Assembly (NCBI RefSeq): GCF_038502225.1
Contig: NC_091355.1
Coordinates: 16,632,381 to 16,696,380 of the forward strand
DNA from: Cherax quadricarinatus
Lineage: Eukaryota > Arthropoda > Malacostraca > Decapoda > Parastacidae
Direction: 5' to 3'
Length of the DNA stretch: 64,000 bases
Part shown: in pieces, positions 22,632 through 33,424 of the stretch
How positions within the stretch are numbered: the stretch's first letter is position 1
How the letters are laid out: each line of letters begins with the position of its first letter
Notes under the pieces: model-generated
Database searches by the model: none
Told to the model about the DNA's origin: nothing
What the model saw: the letters and a program-made list of their open reading frames with translations, nothing else
Translations under genes and position numbers: made by a program

Positions 22632-22657
<26 letters not shown>

Positions 22658-23399
22658 CTTGATTTTTCCTCTCTTCATCTCTCTCTTTTTCTCTTTCCAT
22701 CTTCTTATTCTTCGTTTTCCCTAGCCATCTTCTTGATTTCTACTTGTTCTTCTTCTTCCACTGATCCTCATACTCTGTCCCCCATCTTTTTTGTTGGAAC
22801 TTTTTCTAATTCATCTCATTTTTTATTTGATATTACTTTCTTGTCCACCTCTGTTCTTGATCTTCATTCTCTCTCTCTCACTTACATCCTCTTATTTAAT
22901 ACTATTCCTCTTCTTGATCATCGTATTTTCCTACTTGACTCTATACCGACTTTTCTTTTCTTGGTCGGTAATTTTCCCGATTGGTTTTATTCACTCTGTT
23001 TTTCATTTTTCTCTGTTTTCTTTCAGTTTCTTTCTTCTCTTTCATTTCCTTCATCATTTATTACTCATTTCATACACAAAATCTAGGTATATTTCATTCA
23101 TTTTTTAGTATATGTGGGGAAGCGCTAAACTCCAAAGAGCTCACAACGCCTGGAATAATAGACGAAAATCGGCCTCTAGAGCGAAAGCAGCTCTAATTCC
23201 TCGGATCAAGAGCCCATCATCATCATCAAGGCACCCTCGTCCCCCATTGCAGCGTCTTATTCAATAGCTCATTATTTATTTTTATTTTTTGTTTTTTATT
23301 CTGTTTTCTTCTTCATCTTCCATTGAGACCACGACGAGAGGTCTTGTGTTTTTTTCTTTATTGCGGCTTTATTTGTGGTATTTTTTTTTTACTTTAAGA
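22632..23399. other. CT/TTC-rich pyrimidine stretch
   Basis: After the CT run the plus strand is strongly pyrimidine-rich (TTCTTC, TCTTCC words) to about 23060. The frames of 117, 105 and 71 residues are hydrophobic F/L/S translations of this composition and not credible membrane proteins. Near 23125-23230 a GCGCTAAACTCCAAAGAGCT block is non-repetitive. Confidence 0.6.
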
Positions 23400-23880
23400 T
23401 ATATTCTTGCTTTGATGATGACGATGATGATAGTGGTTGGTGTTGTGTTGGTGGTTATTGATGTTGATGTAGTGGTATGGGTAGTGGTGTGGATGGTTGT
23501 TGTTATTGGTGGTGGTGGTGGTGGTGGTGGTGGTGGTATTTGTACTCCTGCTGCTGGTGGTCCTGCTGCTGGTGCTCCTACTGGTGGTGCTCCTACTGGC
23601 GGTGCTCCTGCTGGTTGTGCTCCTGCTGGTGGTGCTCCTGCTGCTGCTGCTTCTCTTCCTTCTCCTCCTTCTCCTCCTCCTCCTCCTCCTCTGGGTGGCT
23701 GAAGTAGATGGGTTTGGGGAAGTAGATGGGGTGGGGGAAGCATTGAGTGGTGGTGGTGGTGATGGTGGTGGTGTTGATGTTAGTGATGACATTCATGATG
23801 GTGGTGACGATGTTTGTCATGGTGGTTGTGGTGGTCGTCTTGATGTTAATGGTAGTGGTGGTTCCTCTATTATCTCTTAT
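23400..23880. repeat. Trinucleotide-rich region (GGT, GCT, CTC, GAT)
   Basis: GAT/GTT triplets give way to a (GGT)n run at 23505-23537, then GCTCCTGCTGGTG-type 15-base units to about 23650, a TCCTCC run to 23690, and further GGTGGT/GATGGT triplets to about 23860. Because everything is in threes, all six frames stay open and yield six or more overlapping low-complexity frames, none with evidence of being translated. Confidence 0.9.
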
Positions 23881-24849
23881 TCAACCAAATTATAAATTTT
23901 CTTCATTATTTTCAATCCTTTGTGACGTCATTCTAAGAACCCGTGATTAATATGGGTTAAACCTTCCTTGGAGGCCTTTTCCCTAAAACTTGTACCCTAA
24001 AACAGGCTTAAACAAACCATCCAGAGAAAAACAAATATCTAAACAAAGGTTTCCATATTGTTTTGGTGACTGAAGTTTACATAAGGACTGTCTCAAGGAA
24101 TCATGCGCCCTTGCACATCACGAATTGCAAATTTATTCTCTAACCTTAAGGTAATGGACCTACCTGCTATTATTTCAGAAAATTGTTTAATCAGAATCCA
24201 TACCTGCTCACAACGGTTTTTGGTATTGTTAAAAAAAAAAACTGGTTTACCAACCATTTGACATCTATGAAAGGTTTTAATATACCTTCTTACATCTTTC
24301 CCAAAACCCGCAATGAAAATGAGCTTTTGGTTATCCAGAATGCAGTCTTAATCACTTCCAGTAGTCCTCCTATACAAGAATTATGGTCCATACGACGCTC
24401 TTTGCCAGGAAAATATTTACGAACTGCCATCTTTTTAAATATTCTCTAACTCATTACCACTACACTAGTTATTGCTGAGCTCTTCCTCATGAAAACTATT
24501 TTGGGTGAAGAAATACAAAGGGTAATTGATGCTTCCGTCTCAGACACTGCCCCTTTAATGCTGCTGTCAAGGAGATGTCGTTATGGCGCTCCTCCATGAA
24601 CGTCACTCAAGCATGAAGGAAGCATCAGACAGTCCTACAGTCATGGAACAGGAATTGCTGAAACTGGGGTTTTTCCATTTGAATTACGTAGCTTCGGCTC
24701 ACCCTAGAACCTGGAGCCTCCAAGGTAAGATTAACAATGTCTGCACAACTGTGTTGAACATGTCTCTTATTCACCAATTTATTTTATTTAGCTTAAATAA
24801 GCCAAATTTTGTGAAAATGCTGTCAGGTGTATATCAAATATCTCCTAAA
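23881..24849. other. Unassigned stretch with two unrecognised frames
   Basis: Frames at 24183-24449 (88 residues) and 24583-24912 (109 residues) on the plus strand have mixed composition, unlike the repeat artefacts nearby. I could not match them to a family. They could be decayed transposon coding sequence; the second runs into a foldback element, so its end cannot be a host gene. Confidence 0.35.
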
Positions 24850-25050
24850 CAACTGGAGATAAATGGTATAAAATACCGACACGATGGACAAATAGAGGCA
24901 AATGCTGTATAATGCGATCTAATATTGATTACGCTTCGTCCACACAGTGGGCTTTATCAAGTCACAAACATATCTGATAAAGCTCAGTGCGCGCTCGAAA
25001 CAAATAATAATGGACTGCAGTATACTGCAATTGTGTTTATTTCTTAACAG
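24850..25050. repeat. Degraded foldback, same subfamily as 42495-42662
   Basis: It opens with ATAAATGGTATAAAATACCG and AC, the same lead-in found at 42468, then AATGCTGTATAATGCGATCT and CCACACAGTGGGCTTTATCA. The opposite arm has TGATAAAGCTC...GAAAC and CAGTATACTGCAATTGTGTT. The arms have diverged more than at 42.5 kb. Confidence 0.75.
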
Positions 25051-25671
25051 CTAAACAAATTGCGAAAAAAAATATGTAGAACAATTGCAATACGAATTTC
25101 ACTTTGATATTTCACCTTGATGTCCCATTTTCATAGTCATCCTTTAAGGTAAATATAATCCACAGTTTTTAAATAAACCTGACAAGTTGGTACATACAAA
25201 ACTTAATAAAAATTTCGAAATTTTCTATAGACAGTTTGAAGCTGATGTTAAGATGGCAATTTCAAATTATTAGATAAAGGTGAATACCCAAAAATAGTTA
25301 AGTAACCCCCTATCCAGCTTCAGTTTATTTTCGATTCTTCCGCTAGTGAGATTGGAAGCTCGGTAAAGCTTATGAAATAGATTTATTTTTAAAACATTTA
25401 TTTTATTGCTGGTAAAGTGATAACGATGATACCAGTTAGGATGGTAATTAGCGGCTTGGAGAAGGAAGAGCTTTTTCTCGTCAATTTTGAAGACCTGAGA
25501 ATATTAACAAGTCATGGTGGCTCCGAGCGACATATGTAGGAAAAAAATATGTAATTAATATCATGATAAAAATGTTCTGGTCGACCAGATAAAATTTTGA
25601 ATTAATTTGTGACAATTTTTATTTGTCATGGGAAGAAGTTATTGGTGATGGAAACAAAAATAAATACAATA
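25051..25671. other. Unassigned AT-rich stretch
   Basis: No gene, tandem repeat or element end noticed. Confidence 0.5.
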
Positions 25672-25800
25672 ACGTGACTGGAACAATACACAAATAACCC
25701 GCACCTAGGAAAAAGAAACTTTGAAGATGTTTCGGTCAGACGTGGACGATGGTACAAATCGGAACCAAACGTCTACATAGGATTCTATGTGCGGGATGTG
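25672..25800. repeat. GATGTTTCGG-type dispersed repeat, copy 2
   Basis: It has GTGACTGGAACAATACACAA and ATAACCCGCAC, then GATGTTTCGGTCAGACGTGG. A CATAGGATTCTATGTGCGGG block lies downstream. It is the paralogue of 9770-9900. Confidence 0.6.
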
Positions 25801-26018
25801 TGTGTATTACTGGTGGTAGGACTGGGAGGGGTAAGTTAGTCATGGTAATGGCATTACATGTGGCTGTTATGGTGATGAGGGAAATAGTGGTGAGGATAAT
25901 GGTGTTACAGGTGTTAGTGATACAGGCGGTGGGAATGTTGGAGGGGATACTGGTAGCAGTGCCGTTATATTGCCGCCTTTAAATTTTTTTTTCTACATTT
26001 AGCAACATTATCATCAAT

Positions 26019-26390
26019 CATCAACAGATAAACGATTGTTTACATCTCAACAGATAAACGATTGTTTACATCTCAACAGATAAACGATTGTTTACATCTC
26101 AACAGATAAACGATTGTTTACATCTCAACAGATAAACGATTGTTTACATCTCAACAGATAAACGATTGTTGTTTACATCTCAACAGATAAACGACTGCAT
26201 CTCAACATATAAACGATTGTTTACATCTCAACAGATAAACGACTGCATCTCATCATATAAACGACAGTTTACATCTCAACAGATAAATGACTGCATCTCA
26301 ACAGATAAACGACTGTTTACATCTCAACAGATAAATGACTGCATCTCAACAGATAAACGATTGTTTACATCTCAACAGACCGCACATAGA
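26019..26390. repeat. 26-bp tandem repeat, about 14 copies
   Basis: The unit is CATCTCAACAGATAAACGAT with TGTTTA. Copies through 26160 are identical. Later ones alternate a full unit with a shortened unit lacking TTGTTTA, making a higher-order dimer with CGACTGCATCTC. Units are contiguous with no spacers, so this is not a CRISPR array. Confidence 0.95.
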
Positions 26391-27222
26391 AATTGCTTAA
26401 CATTCCGAAATGACACAAAAACATGAATCCATTTTCCCAGGAGAATCCAACAGACTCATTCGCAGCTTTCTCATTAAGATACAGAAGTTCCTGAAATGCA
26501 CTGAACAAAGACAAAACAATAATTTCCAATACAACACAAATACAACACAAATACAACACAATCATAAACCAGCCAGGATGTTACCAAGACCCGGAGCACA
26601 TTCACTCTAATTTTTATTTGTCCCTCTTATTCAGGCTAACTTTTTTTTAGGAAATAAGATGAATATCATAAAAGTTAAAGATGTGATTGCAGATGTTTTT
26701 TGTTCAGGGCTTTCAGATGTGTAGCCCTGAGTACCCTGATGAAGAACACCCAATCATTATACGAGCTTACTGTGAACTTCATTTCCAGGCATACTTCATT
26801 AATGATTTTTGGAGAAAGACATTAAAACTGTAATGTTTTAATGCCTTTCTCTGTAAATACCTTTGACAAATTCATTGTTTTTCCAACTATAAATGTTTAT
26901 CAGTTTTTTTTCAGATGTTCCAATATAGTCAACAACAGAACTATTATATAACCATCTTCTACTGTTAAATAATTACTTGATCCAAACACAGCCACCCAGA
27001 GACAAAAATCGTCTACTCTTCCTGCAATTATTTCGACAAGATAATCGTTGGAGAACCTTCGAAGCATTTAGCTACATGTTTCAGGGAAGAATGTGTGTGA
27101 TTAATAAGTAACACTAATAAAACAGGTGTTTTTTCCCCTAGACGACAACTGTTTGATGACAAGAAGATGAGCAAAGCTGATCATCTCTTCTCTCTCTCCC
27201 TCATATAATATATATAAATATA

Positions 27223-27225
<3 letters not shown>
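26391..27225. other. Unassigned AT-rich stretch
   Basis: ATACAACACAA repeats three times near 26528-26560. Otherwise there is nothing definable. Confidence 0.5.

Positions 27226-27280
<55 letters not shown>
27200..27280. repeat. (AT)n microsatellite
   Basis: AT dinucleotides, pure from about 27226 to 27277. Downstream, to 27560, is AT-rich DNA with no feature noticed. Confidence 0.95.
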
Positions 27281-27281
<1 letters not shown>

Positions 27282-27635
27282 ATATAAATGTCGTGCCGAT
27301 TAGGTAAAATTGGTCCATTAGCAAGAACTTACTTAAAATTTAGTCCTATCTAAACAAATTTCGTATATATTTTTTCATTTATATTAATGTAAAAATTAAT
27401 AGTTTTGTACCAGAAGAACCTTAGAAAACTTACCTAACCTTATAACAAGTGCAATTGAATTTAATCTAATCCAACTAAATATATTTTAGAGAAGTTCACA
27501 TTAATAATAAACACTGAAATATATATTTTTTTTCGTTAAGATTAGAATGATTCTATTTTTGCTAGCCTTATTCGGCAAGAAGAGCGTTGTTATTTAATCC
27601 TAAATCGCAAGTTTTATTTGTTTGGCACAACATAA

Positions 27636-27749
<114 letters not shown>

Positions 27750-27839
27750 GTGAGACACACGTGCAGCACTATTACTCAAAAAGAGGACAACTTCCAGATC
27801 GCAGACCTGCTGACATATCTTTTTTTTTCAAAAACACCT

Positions 27840-28351
27840 GAGCAGATGGGACACAACACAACAGACCCGCATTATAGAACTTGAGAGACGTACTTATACT
27901 TCACCTTCACTGTACGTTCTGCTCTATACGCTCTGTTCCCATGAATTCTCTAATGGCTAAAAAAAATAGCTCCTGTATGAGAAGAACAGTCGTTTACAAA
28001 ATTTCCATACTTCAGAAAAGTATTTTTTTTTCCATTTCCTGTACATAGGTAAGAGGGTGATTAGTTAAATGGCAATTACGTTAACTACTACACTATTGAA
28101 TTTATTGTCCTCGTCGTGAATGCCTATCTGTTAAATAAAAGCATTCATTTTGCAACTTCCAACGACTGCTATGGCAACCACGCCTTGATTTTGCCTGTGA
28201 TTGTAAACACACAACATTAATTCGTTGATGTTTTTTTTCTAAAGTATTAAATAATTAGAATGTTTTAATTCAAATGTTTTTGAGTTCTACGACAGCATTC
28301 ATTTTGACGTCCAATATTGTAGATATGTAGTTCAGAGAACCGACAAACTGA
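27840..28351. other. Unassigned stretch
   Basis: AT-rich DNA without a recognisable gene or element. Confidence 0.5.
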
Positions 28352-28678
28352 TGTTTTGAGACACTTGTGCAACACGTGTGTATCTTTTGAGGAAGCGTTT
28401 TGCCAGCAAGTGGTTTCCTCAGTCCGGTAGAGATGAATGGTGGAAAATGAGAATGAGTTTGTGGTAATCAGTCCCTGGTAGAAGAAAAGAATGAGTGGAA
28501 ATGAAATGTAAAGATGAGACTGACTGAAAATGAGAAGAGTAGAAGATGAGTGTGAGGCAAGCAGTCCCTCAAATTCATTCTCATCTTCCACAATTCATCT
28601 TCATACCGGACTGAGGAAGCAACTTGTTGGAGAAACGTTTCCACAATAAAGATACCCAAGTGTTGCACAAGCGACTCA
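28352..28678. repeat. Foldback element, GAAACG family
   Basis: The left arm has GAGACACTTGTGCAACACGT, GAGGAAGCGTTTTGCC and a TTTCCTCAGTCCGG block. The right arm has CCGGACTGAGGAAGCAACTT then GTTGGAGAAACGTTTCC, ACAATAAAGATACCCAAGTG and TTGCACAAGCGACT. The hairpin stem here is CAAC/GTTG. Arms are about 110 bases, with a longer central region rich in GAGAATGAG-type words. Confidence 0.85.
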
Positions 28679-30087
28679 GTCACTGTCGTCCAATATTAAC
28701 TACATGATGTACAATGTAATGAAGTTACCGTCAGTCCTAGCCAGCATCGTTCACAGCTTGTTCCTCGCAAAAACTGAACACGGGACAAACACCGTCTAAG
28801 AGAAAGCATGCAGCAAAAGCTTCCTACTTTACTGTGCATGTGGTTTCTTCTAAACTAACGGATTTAGTGAAACCTACAGTACGTTGTAATATTGCAAGAA
28901 ACATGGACATAAGGACAAGAATTAATTTAAACTCAAGAACCACCAAACCGGGTGTCTGACTCAGAATAGCATGAAATTTAGACCTACACACCATAGCTAT
29001 CATGTGGAGGGCAAAGAAGAATAAATTTTACTTTGTATTTACCCACGAATCAAATGGTTGCACCTTAATCAGAAAACAGATCTGATTAGTTTCGACTTCC
29101 TGGTTTTCTTAAGACTATCGATTGGGCACTGTATTATTTTTATAGCACTGCAAAGGTCGCTCTTGTAGCAAATTACTGTTAATAAATCCACCGGTGCTTA
29201 GAGATACATGTGCTTATTGCTCGTAATTAAGATACAATATATTACCAATCTCTGACTCCAACATATGTACATATTGATATTTTTTTACAAGCCCATGGTG
29301 GTGCAATCATTCATGTTGCCTTACATGTAATTCGTAAAAAATAGTAAATATTTCATGGTTGACATGCTATTTAGAATTTTTAAAAGAAATTCCTGTGAAT
29401 GGTGGAACACTCCTCATTGGAAATATCTGGCAGCATGTGTAAAGAGTCGCTAGTTTGAAACAATCCTAGACCTAACAGTTGTGTTTTAGATTGTCACAGG
29501 AGCATTACTTAAGCACCTGTGACAATCTAAAACTTAGTAACATAACCTGGACAATGCCAAAACGCATGACTCTACAGTAACTTCACTTTGCTCTTAAGAT
29601 TACCACGATCTGGGTCTCTGAATCTTATTCACTGATATAACTTGGCTAATGAATCACCAGACTAAATTTTCAATAGGACTACCTAAAGCGAAGAATGAGA
29701 CAAACTTACATATAATACAAAAGACTTAATGCATGAACAATCTGATGATAACTCGCTACAAAGATTTAGAAACATTGCAGTCAATAAGGATGTCATACTC
29801 ACAAATAACAGTTACCATCACTATGTAAAACTAAAACGCCTCAATCCACACTTGAGTGCAGGATGGACACTAATCACAGATAAGTAGAGCCATAATCATT
29901 CCAATCTCTGTTGAGTTTCGCATATAACAGCCCCACTGGAGGACATTTATGTTTAAAAAACACTAAGAATAATTGTCAAGTATTTCGTTTGGCCACACAA
30001 ACACAACTGCGTTTTTTACAAGTTAGAAAGTGCAGTATATATCAACTGCTAAGTAAACCTAAGCAGGGAGGTGTTTCCCTGTTACTA
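28679..30087. other. Mostly unassigned stretch
   Basis: No gene recognised. An isolated hairpin lies at 29483-29533 (listed separately). The 105-residue frame from 29911 runs into a SINE, which explains its C-terminal half. Confidence 0.5.
29483..29533. repeat. Isolated perfect hairpin, 18-bp stem
   Basis: GTTTTAGATTGTCACAGG and CCTGTGACAATCTAAAAC flank a 15-base loop. It lacks the GAAACG block, so it belongs to another class. Confidence 0.9.
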
Positions 30088-30352
30088 TTCCGGGCCTGGT
30101 GGTTAACGCTCTCGCTTCACACGGCGAGGGCCTGGGTTCGATTCCCAGCCAGAGTAGAAACACTGGACGTGTTTCTTTCCACCTGTTGTCTATGTTCCCC
30201 ATCAGTAAAATGGGTACCTGGGTGTTAGTCGACTGGTGTGGGTCGCATCCTGGGACACTGACCTAAGGAGGCCTGGTCACAGACCGGGCCGCGGGGGCGT
30301 TGACTCCCGGAACTCTCTCCAGGCAATCTCTCTCCAGGTAAACAGGGAATCT
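30088..30352 (+). repeat. tRNA-headed SINE with LINE-type stem-loop tail
   Basis: The head reads GGGCCTGGTGGTTAACGCTC (A-box region), then TCGCTTCACACGGCGA as an anticodon arm with a CAC triplet in an 8-base loop, and CTGGGTTCGATTCCCAG as B-box/T-arm. The body carries GTAAAATGGGTACCTGGGTG and TTAGTCGACTGGTGTGGGTC. The tail, CGGGCCGCGGGGGCGTTGAC then TCCCGGAA, matches the 3' end of the PGYG..VGL LINE family and ends in two CTCTCTCCAGG units. The oversized loop and lack of an acceptor stem exclude a working tRNA gene. Confidence 0.85.
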
Positions 30353-30430
30353 GTATTTGTTTGTTATGATGTGCAATACAAGAAGATATCCGAAGCTTTA
30401 ATTATAATAAAAACCATTCTGTTGTGGTGC

Positions 30431-30486
30431 TCTGGCCTGATTTGCCTAGCGAAACTAATGAGTCTCGCTAGACAAATCAGGCCAGA
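30431..30486. repeat. Inverted repeat with tRNA-like B-box downstream
   Basis: TCTGGCCTGATTTGCCTAGC and GCTAGACAAATCAGGCCAGA pair with one mismatch around a short loop. GGCTCAAACCTC follows, resembling a B-box, so this could be two tRNA-derived SINE heads meeting. Confidence 0.75.
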
Positions 30487-30565
30487 CCAAGGCTCAAACC
30501 TCACATGTAAAATTTCCGTGAAGCATTAAAAGAAAAGTACTTACACTTGTTACCTGTGGTATCAG

Positions 30566-30715
30566 TTAGGTTAGGTTAGGTAAGGTTCGTCAGGAAACAG
30601 GACAAATGTTTCCTGACACGGGTCTTAGTCAGATGATGACCCGCCGTTGGAGCTTTTGGTCATCTGACCGAGGCCTTCCGCTGGCTTACCGGTCCACCCC
30701 TTTAAAAATTATGGT
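30566..30715 (+). repeat. SINE-like repeat, copy 2
   Basis: It has GGTTAGGTAAGGTTCGTCAG, then an AGGAAACAGGACAAATGTTT hairpin closing on CCT, CTGACCGAGGCCTTCCGCTG and GCTTACCGGTCCACC, and ends at CTTTAAAAATTAT. The hairpin differs from the copy at 22005 in sequence (AACA/TGTT against AGCA/TGCT) yet keeps its pairing. Confidence 0.8.
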
Positions 30716-31199
30716 CATTTATAACCAGTCTGTGTGGTATCAGTAAACAGCAAGAGACTGGCCTCAGCATAACTGCATTCCATACATTCACATGAGAATT
30801 TCAGCAATATTATCCACTGTGTGCCACACTAAAACATCTACAAGACACCTAAAACAATAATTCAAACTCAGTGTGAGGAATATCTTATGCAATGGGATGT
30901 GGATTTACAACTGACACTGTTTGCAGTACGAGAGAACGAGTCACTAGGCTTTAACCCTTCTGAACCGATTTATTGTCATTAGAAACGAGGGCCATTATTG
31001 GCTTTCAAAGAAATTTAGTTTCATGTAACTAATCCTTCTCTTTCCAAAGTAGACAAGTTAACGTCACTCCATAAATTAATGCAGAAAACTTTGCAGTGTC
31101 ACAAGAAAAATGAAGCATTATGATAGTCAGCTGCATGTTATTCACATTTAACCGCTACATTTGAATATAAAATGATAATATGCATAGAACGGTGAAAGA
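30716..31199. other. Unassigned stretch
   Basis: AT-rich DNA with no recognisable feature. Confidence 0.5.
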
Positions 31200-31335
31200 T
31201 GTGGAGCAGTTTGAAGTCATCAGTCCTTCAGCCTGGAGTCGACCGTTCTTCTCTCTACTGAACTGAAGAAGCCACTGGCTGGCCAAACGTTTCCTCAGTA
31301 AAGATTCCCAAATGTTGCACGTGTCTCTTCAGGCT
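31200..31335 (+). repeat. Single arm of a GAAACG-family element
   Basis: TCAGCCTGGAGTCGACC, then ACTGAAGAAGCCA-CTGGC-TGGC and CAAACGTTTCCTCAGTAAAG, then ATTCCCAAATGTTGCACGTG and TCTC. The usual GAAACG reads CAAACG and AATAAAG reads AGTAAAG. Confidence 0.7.
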
Positions 31336-31511
31336 ATTCGGCAAGTTCGGCTTATTAGGCGCCAAAGAATAAACAGAAGAGTAGACAGTAATCTTATCCC
31401 CTTTTACAGTGTTTATCCTTCTCAATTTCTTGTACATAACAAACCACAAAAGCTGAAAATATTTTATGAATAAAGAATCAGAATCTTCAATCAAGGAAAA
31501 AAAATTACTTT

Positions 31512-31512
<1 letters not shown>

Positions 31513-31552
<40 letters not shown>
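31513..31552. repeat. (AC)n microsatellite
   Basis: A pure AC run. The minus-strand frames through it are artefacts. Confidence 0.95.
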
Positions 31553-32831
31553 CACCTCTTTGATGCGTGAAATATACGAAGAGAGGGAGAATGGAAACTG
31601 TGTTGTAATGAGTCGTTAAGAGAAAAAAGTGCAAGGCAAAGAAGACGTTTTTCCAAACCAGGTGTAATGCTCTGGGTGGTGCTGGCATTGCACTGATGTT
31701 GCTGATGGGGTGTTGATGTGTTAGTGTGATGTTGAGGTGATGATGATGATGATGTTATAATGTGATGATGATGAGGTGTTCATTAGATAGTAATAGCGTG
31801 TTGGTGTTGTGGGGTTGGTAAGGTTGGTTGGTGAGGTGGTAGTGTTGAGGTTTTATTTGAGGCGACTTGATGCAAAGCTGATTAAGTGCTGGAAAGTGTT
31901 GACAGGGTGTTTGCAAAATGCTGGTGGTGCATTGGTGGGGTGTTGGCCAGGTACTGGTGAGGTGATGGATAAATATTGCGGAATTTTTGTTTTTACTGAA
32001 GTAAAAAATATTTGTTAGAAGAAGATTTTTAATTTGATCATTTGGTTCCATCAGAGCCTGTCAGTTGTGGCCTAAATAATCTCTGATATTCTAGATCACG
32101 GAAAAGCCAGAGTGAAGGGGCAGTTGATTCAACCAAGTTAGTCAGGACCTTAAAAACTGACTGTTCCAATAACTGGCTGTGTGTGTTTCAGTTCAGCGGT
32201 ACAGAGGCTCAACAAAAAATTACCTTGAGCAGTCCTTTATATTTTCTAATATTATTTTGTATGTTGGCGGAAAGCAATCAAAGTGGTATAGTATACTAAA
32301 GATGAAAGCAGACTTGTGCATTATGACGTGTAGAGTAGTTTCGAGGTATATGCTGGAGAGCGGGTTCAATATGCCCTCTAGTCTTTTAAATTTCTTGCTG
32401 CATTGTAAAGTGTGTTACACGAATCTTGAGAGTCAGTCTCAAGGAGTCACTAAGACTTTTTTATTTGTCCTCCGAAAATTAACTATACGGCGTTTACACA
32501 ATCGTAAGGGAACTAAACATGGAATTTTGCAATAGCAACAAGTGCGGGAGGAAGATTTGCTTCTCCAGGAAAAAGAATGTGTGTGTCATATATTTAACAA
32601 GGTAACAACAGACACTCAAGAAGTTAAAATATTTATAACTCATGCGGGAAATGATCATCTACAACGGGATAGATCAGAGGTATTTCTTAATTGGAAAAAA
32701 AAAAATACGTGTGTGCCCGACTGTTGTCCCATCACTTCACCTCAATTATAGGCAAATTTCCTGGAGACTCTTAACTAAATATCTGGAGAACAACATGGAT
32801 TTTGCAAGAAATGATCATACTTCATTAGCTT
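31553..32831. other. Unassigned stretch with GTGATG/GGTG-rich part
   Basis: Between 31680 and 31975 GATGATG, GGTGTT and TTGGTGAGGTG words recur, a decayed repeat that keeps frames open on both strands (98 and 69 residues). The 118- and 126-residue frames after 32179 have no recognised family, and the second ends inside the repeat at 32832. Confidence 0.5.
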
Positions 32832-33005
32832 ACTTTTTTTTTATTCGCCGGTACTCTCCCGGCCCGGGTCTTTTCCAAGAGTGGGTGACCCGGCCTTGGC
32901 TCCTTCTCTGGGGAGTATCTCGAGACCTAAATCTGCCATGGGAGGAGGTACAAGTACCCCCCTCATCTTTGGGACCACCTGTCTCCAGGCCTTACTCTAT
33001 TTTTG
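32832..33005 (+). repeat. GC-rich dispersed repeat, paralogue of 8918-9070
   Basis: CGCCGGTACTCTCCCGGCCC, GGGTCTTTTCC and GTGGGTGACCCGGCCTTGGC match the minus-strand reading at 8918-9070. The remainder to the CTCCAGGCCTTAC end is less conserved. Confidence 0.6.
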
Positions 33006-33289
33006 AACGAGAAATACAATAACTGGGACAAAAATATTTCTATATATATGCAATATATCTAATATTTTTTATTTTAAAATCATATGCATTTCATAAGTTA
33101 CACATACAATGCTACGTATTTAATCATTTTAATAATGCATTTAATCCATCCATTACACATAACTCCTATTGCACTTAATGTATCTAAGATTTGCAAAAAA
33201 AAAAAATCGACAGAGTACCCCACCGAAGACTACTGACAAAAATAAAAGCGCGTGGCACATGAAACTAATTTTAGGTTAACAGGATATAG

Positions 33290-33424
33290 AGGCAACTAAT
33301 GCGACTTTTATTGTGGTAACATTTTGCTTTGCATGAGCTTTGTAAAGCCGTTACGACAAAGCTCCTAGAGAGCTAAATGATGTCAAAATAATGTGTCACA
33401 TTAGGTGTATCTGAGTCCTTTTAC
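33290..33424. repeat. Degraded foldback, same subfamily as 7901-8054
   Basis: Left: GGCAACTAATGCGACTTTTA then TTGTGGTAACATTTTGC. Right: AAAGCTCCTAGAGAGCTAAA, then GTCACATTAGGTGTATCTGA and GTCCTTTTA. Each block matches the perfect palindrome at 7.9 kb but many bases are changed. Confidence 0.75.

Noticed and set aside
22733..23108. Multi-pass membrane protein
   Set aside because: Hydrophobicity results from the TTC/CTT-rich pyrimidine strand; two frames are equally hydrophobic.
23289..23895. Gly/Ala/Pro-, Val/Leu- and Ser/Arg-rich frames on both strands
   Set aside because: All six frames are open because the DNA is made of triplet repeats; nothing indicates one is translated.
26019..26390. 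CRISPR array
   Set aside because: Repeat units are contiguous with no unique spacers, and the DNA is clearly eukaryotic.
30092..30160. tRNA-Val (CAC) gene
   Set aside because: The T-arm and a CAC triplet are present, but the anticodon loop has 8 bases, no acceptor stem closes, and a SINE body and tail follow.
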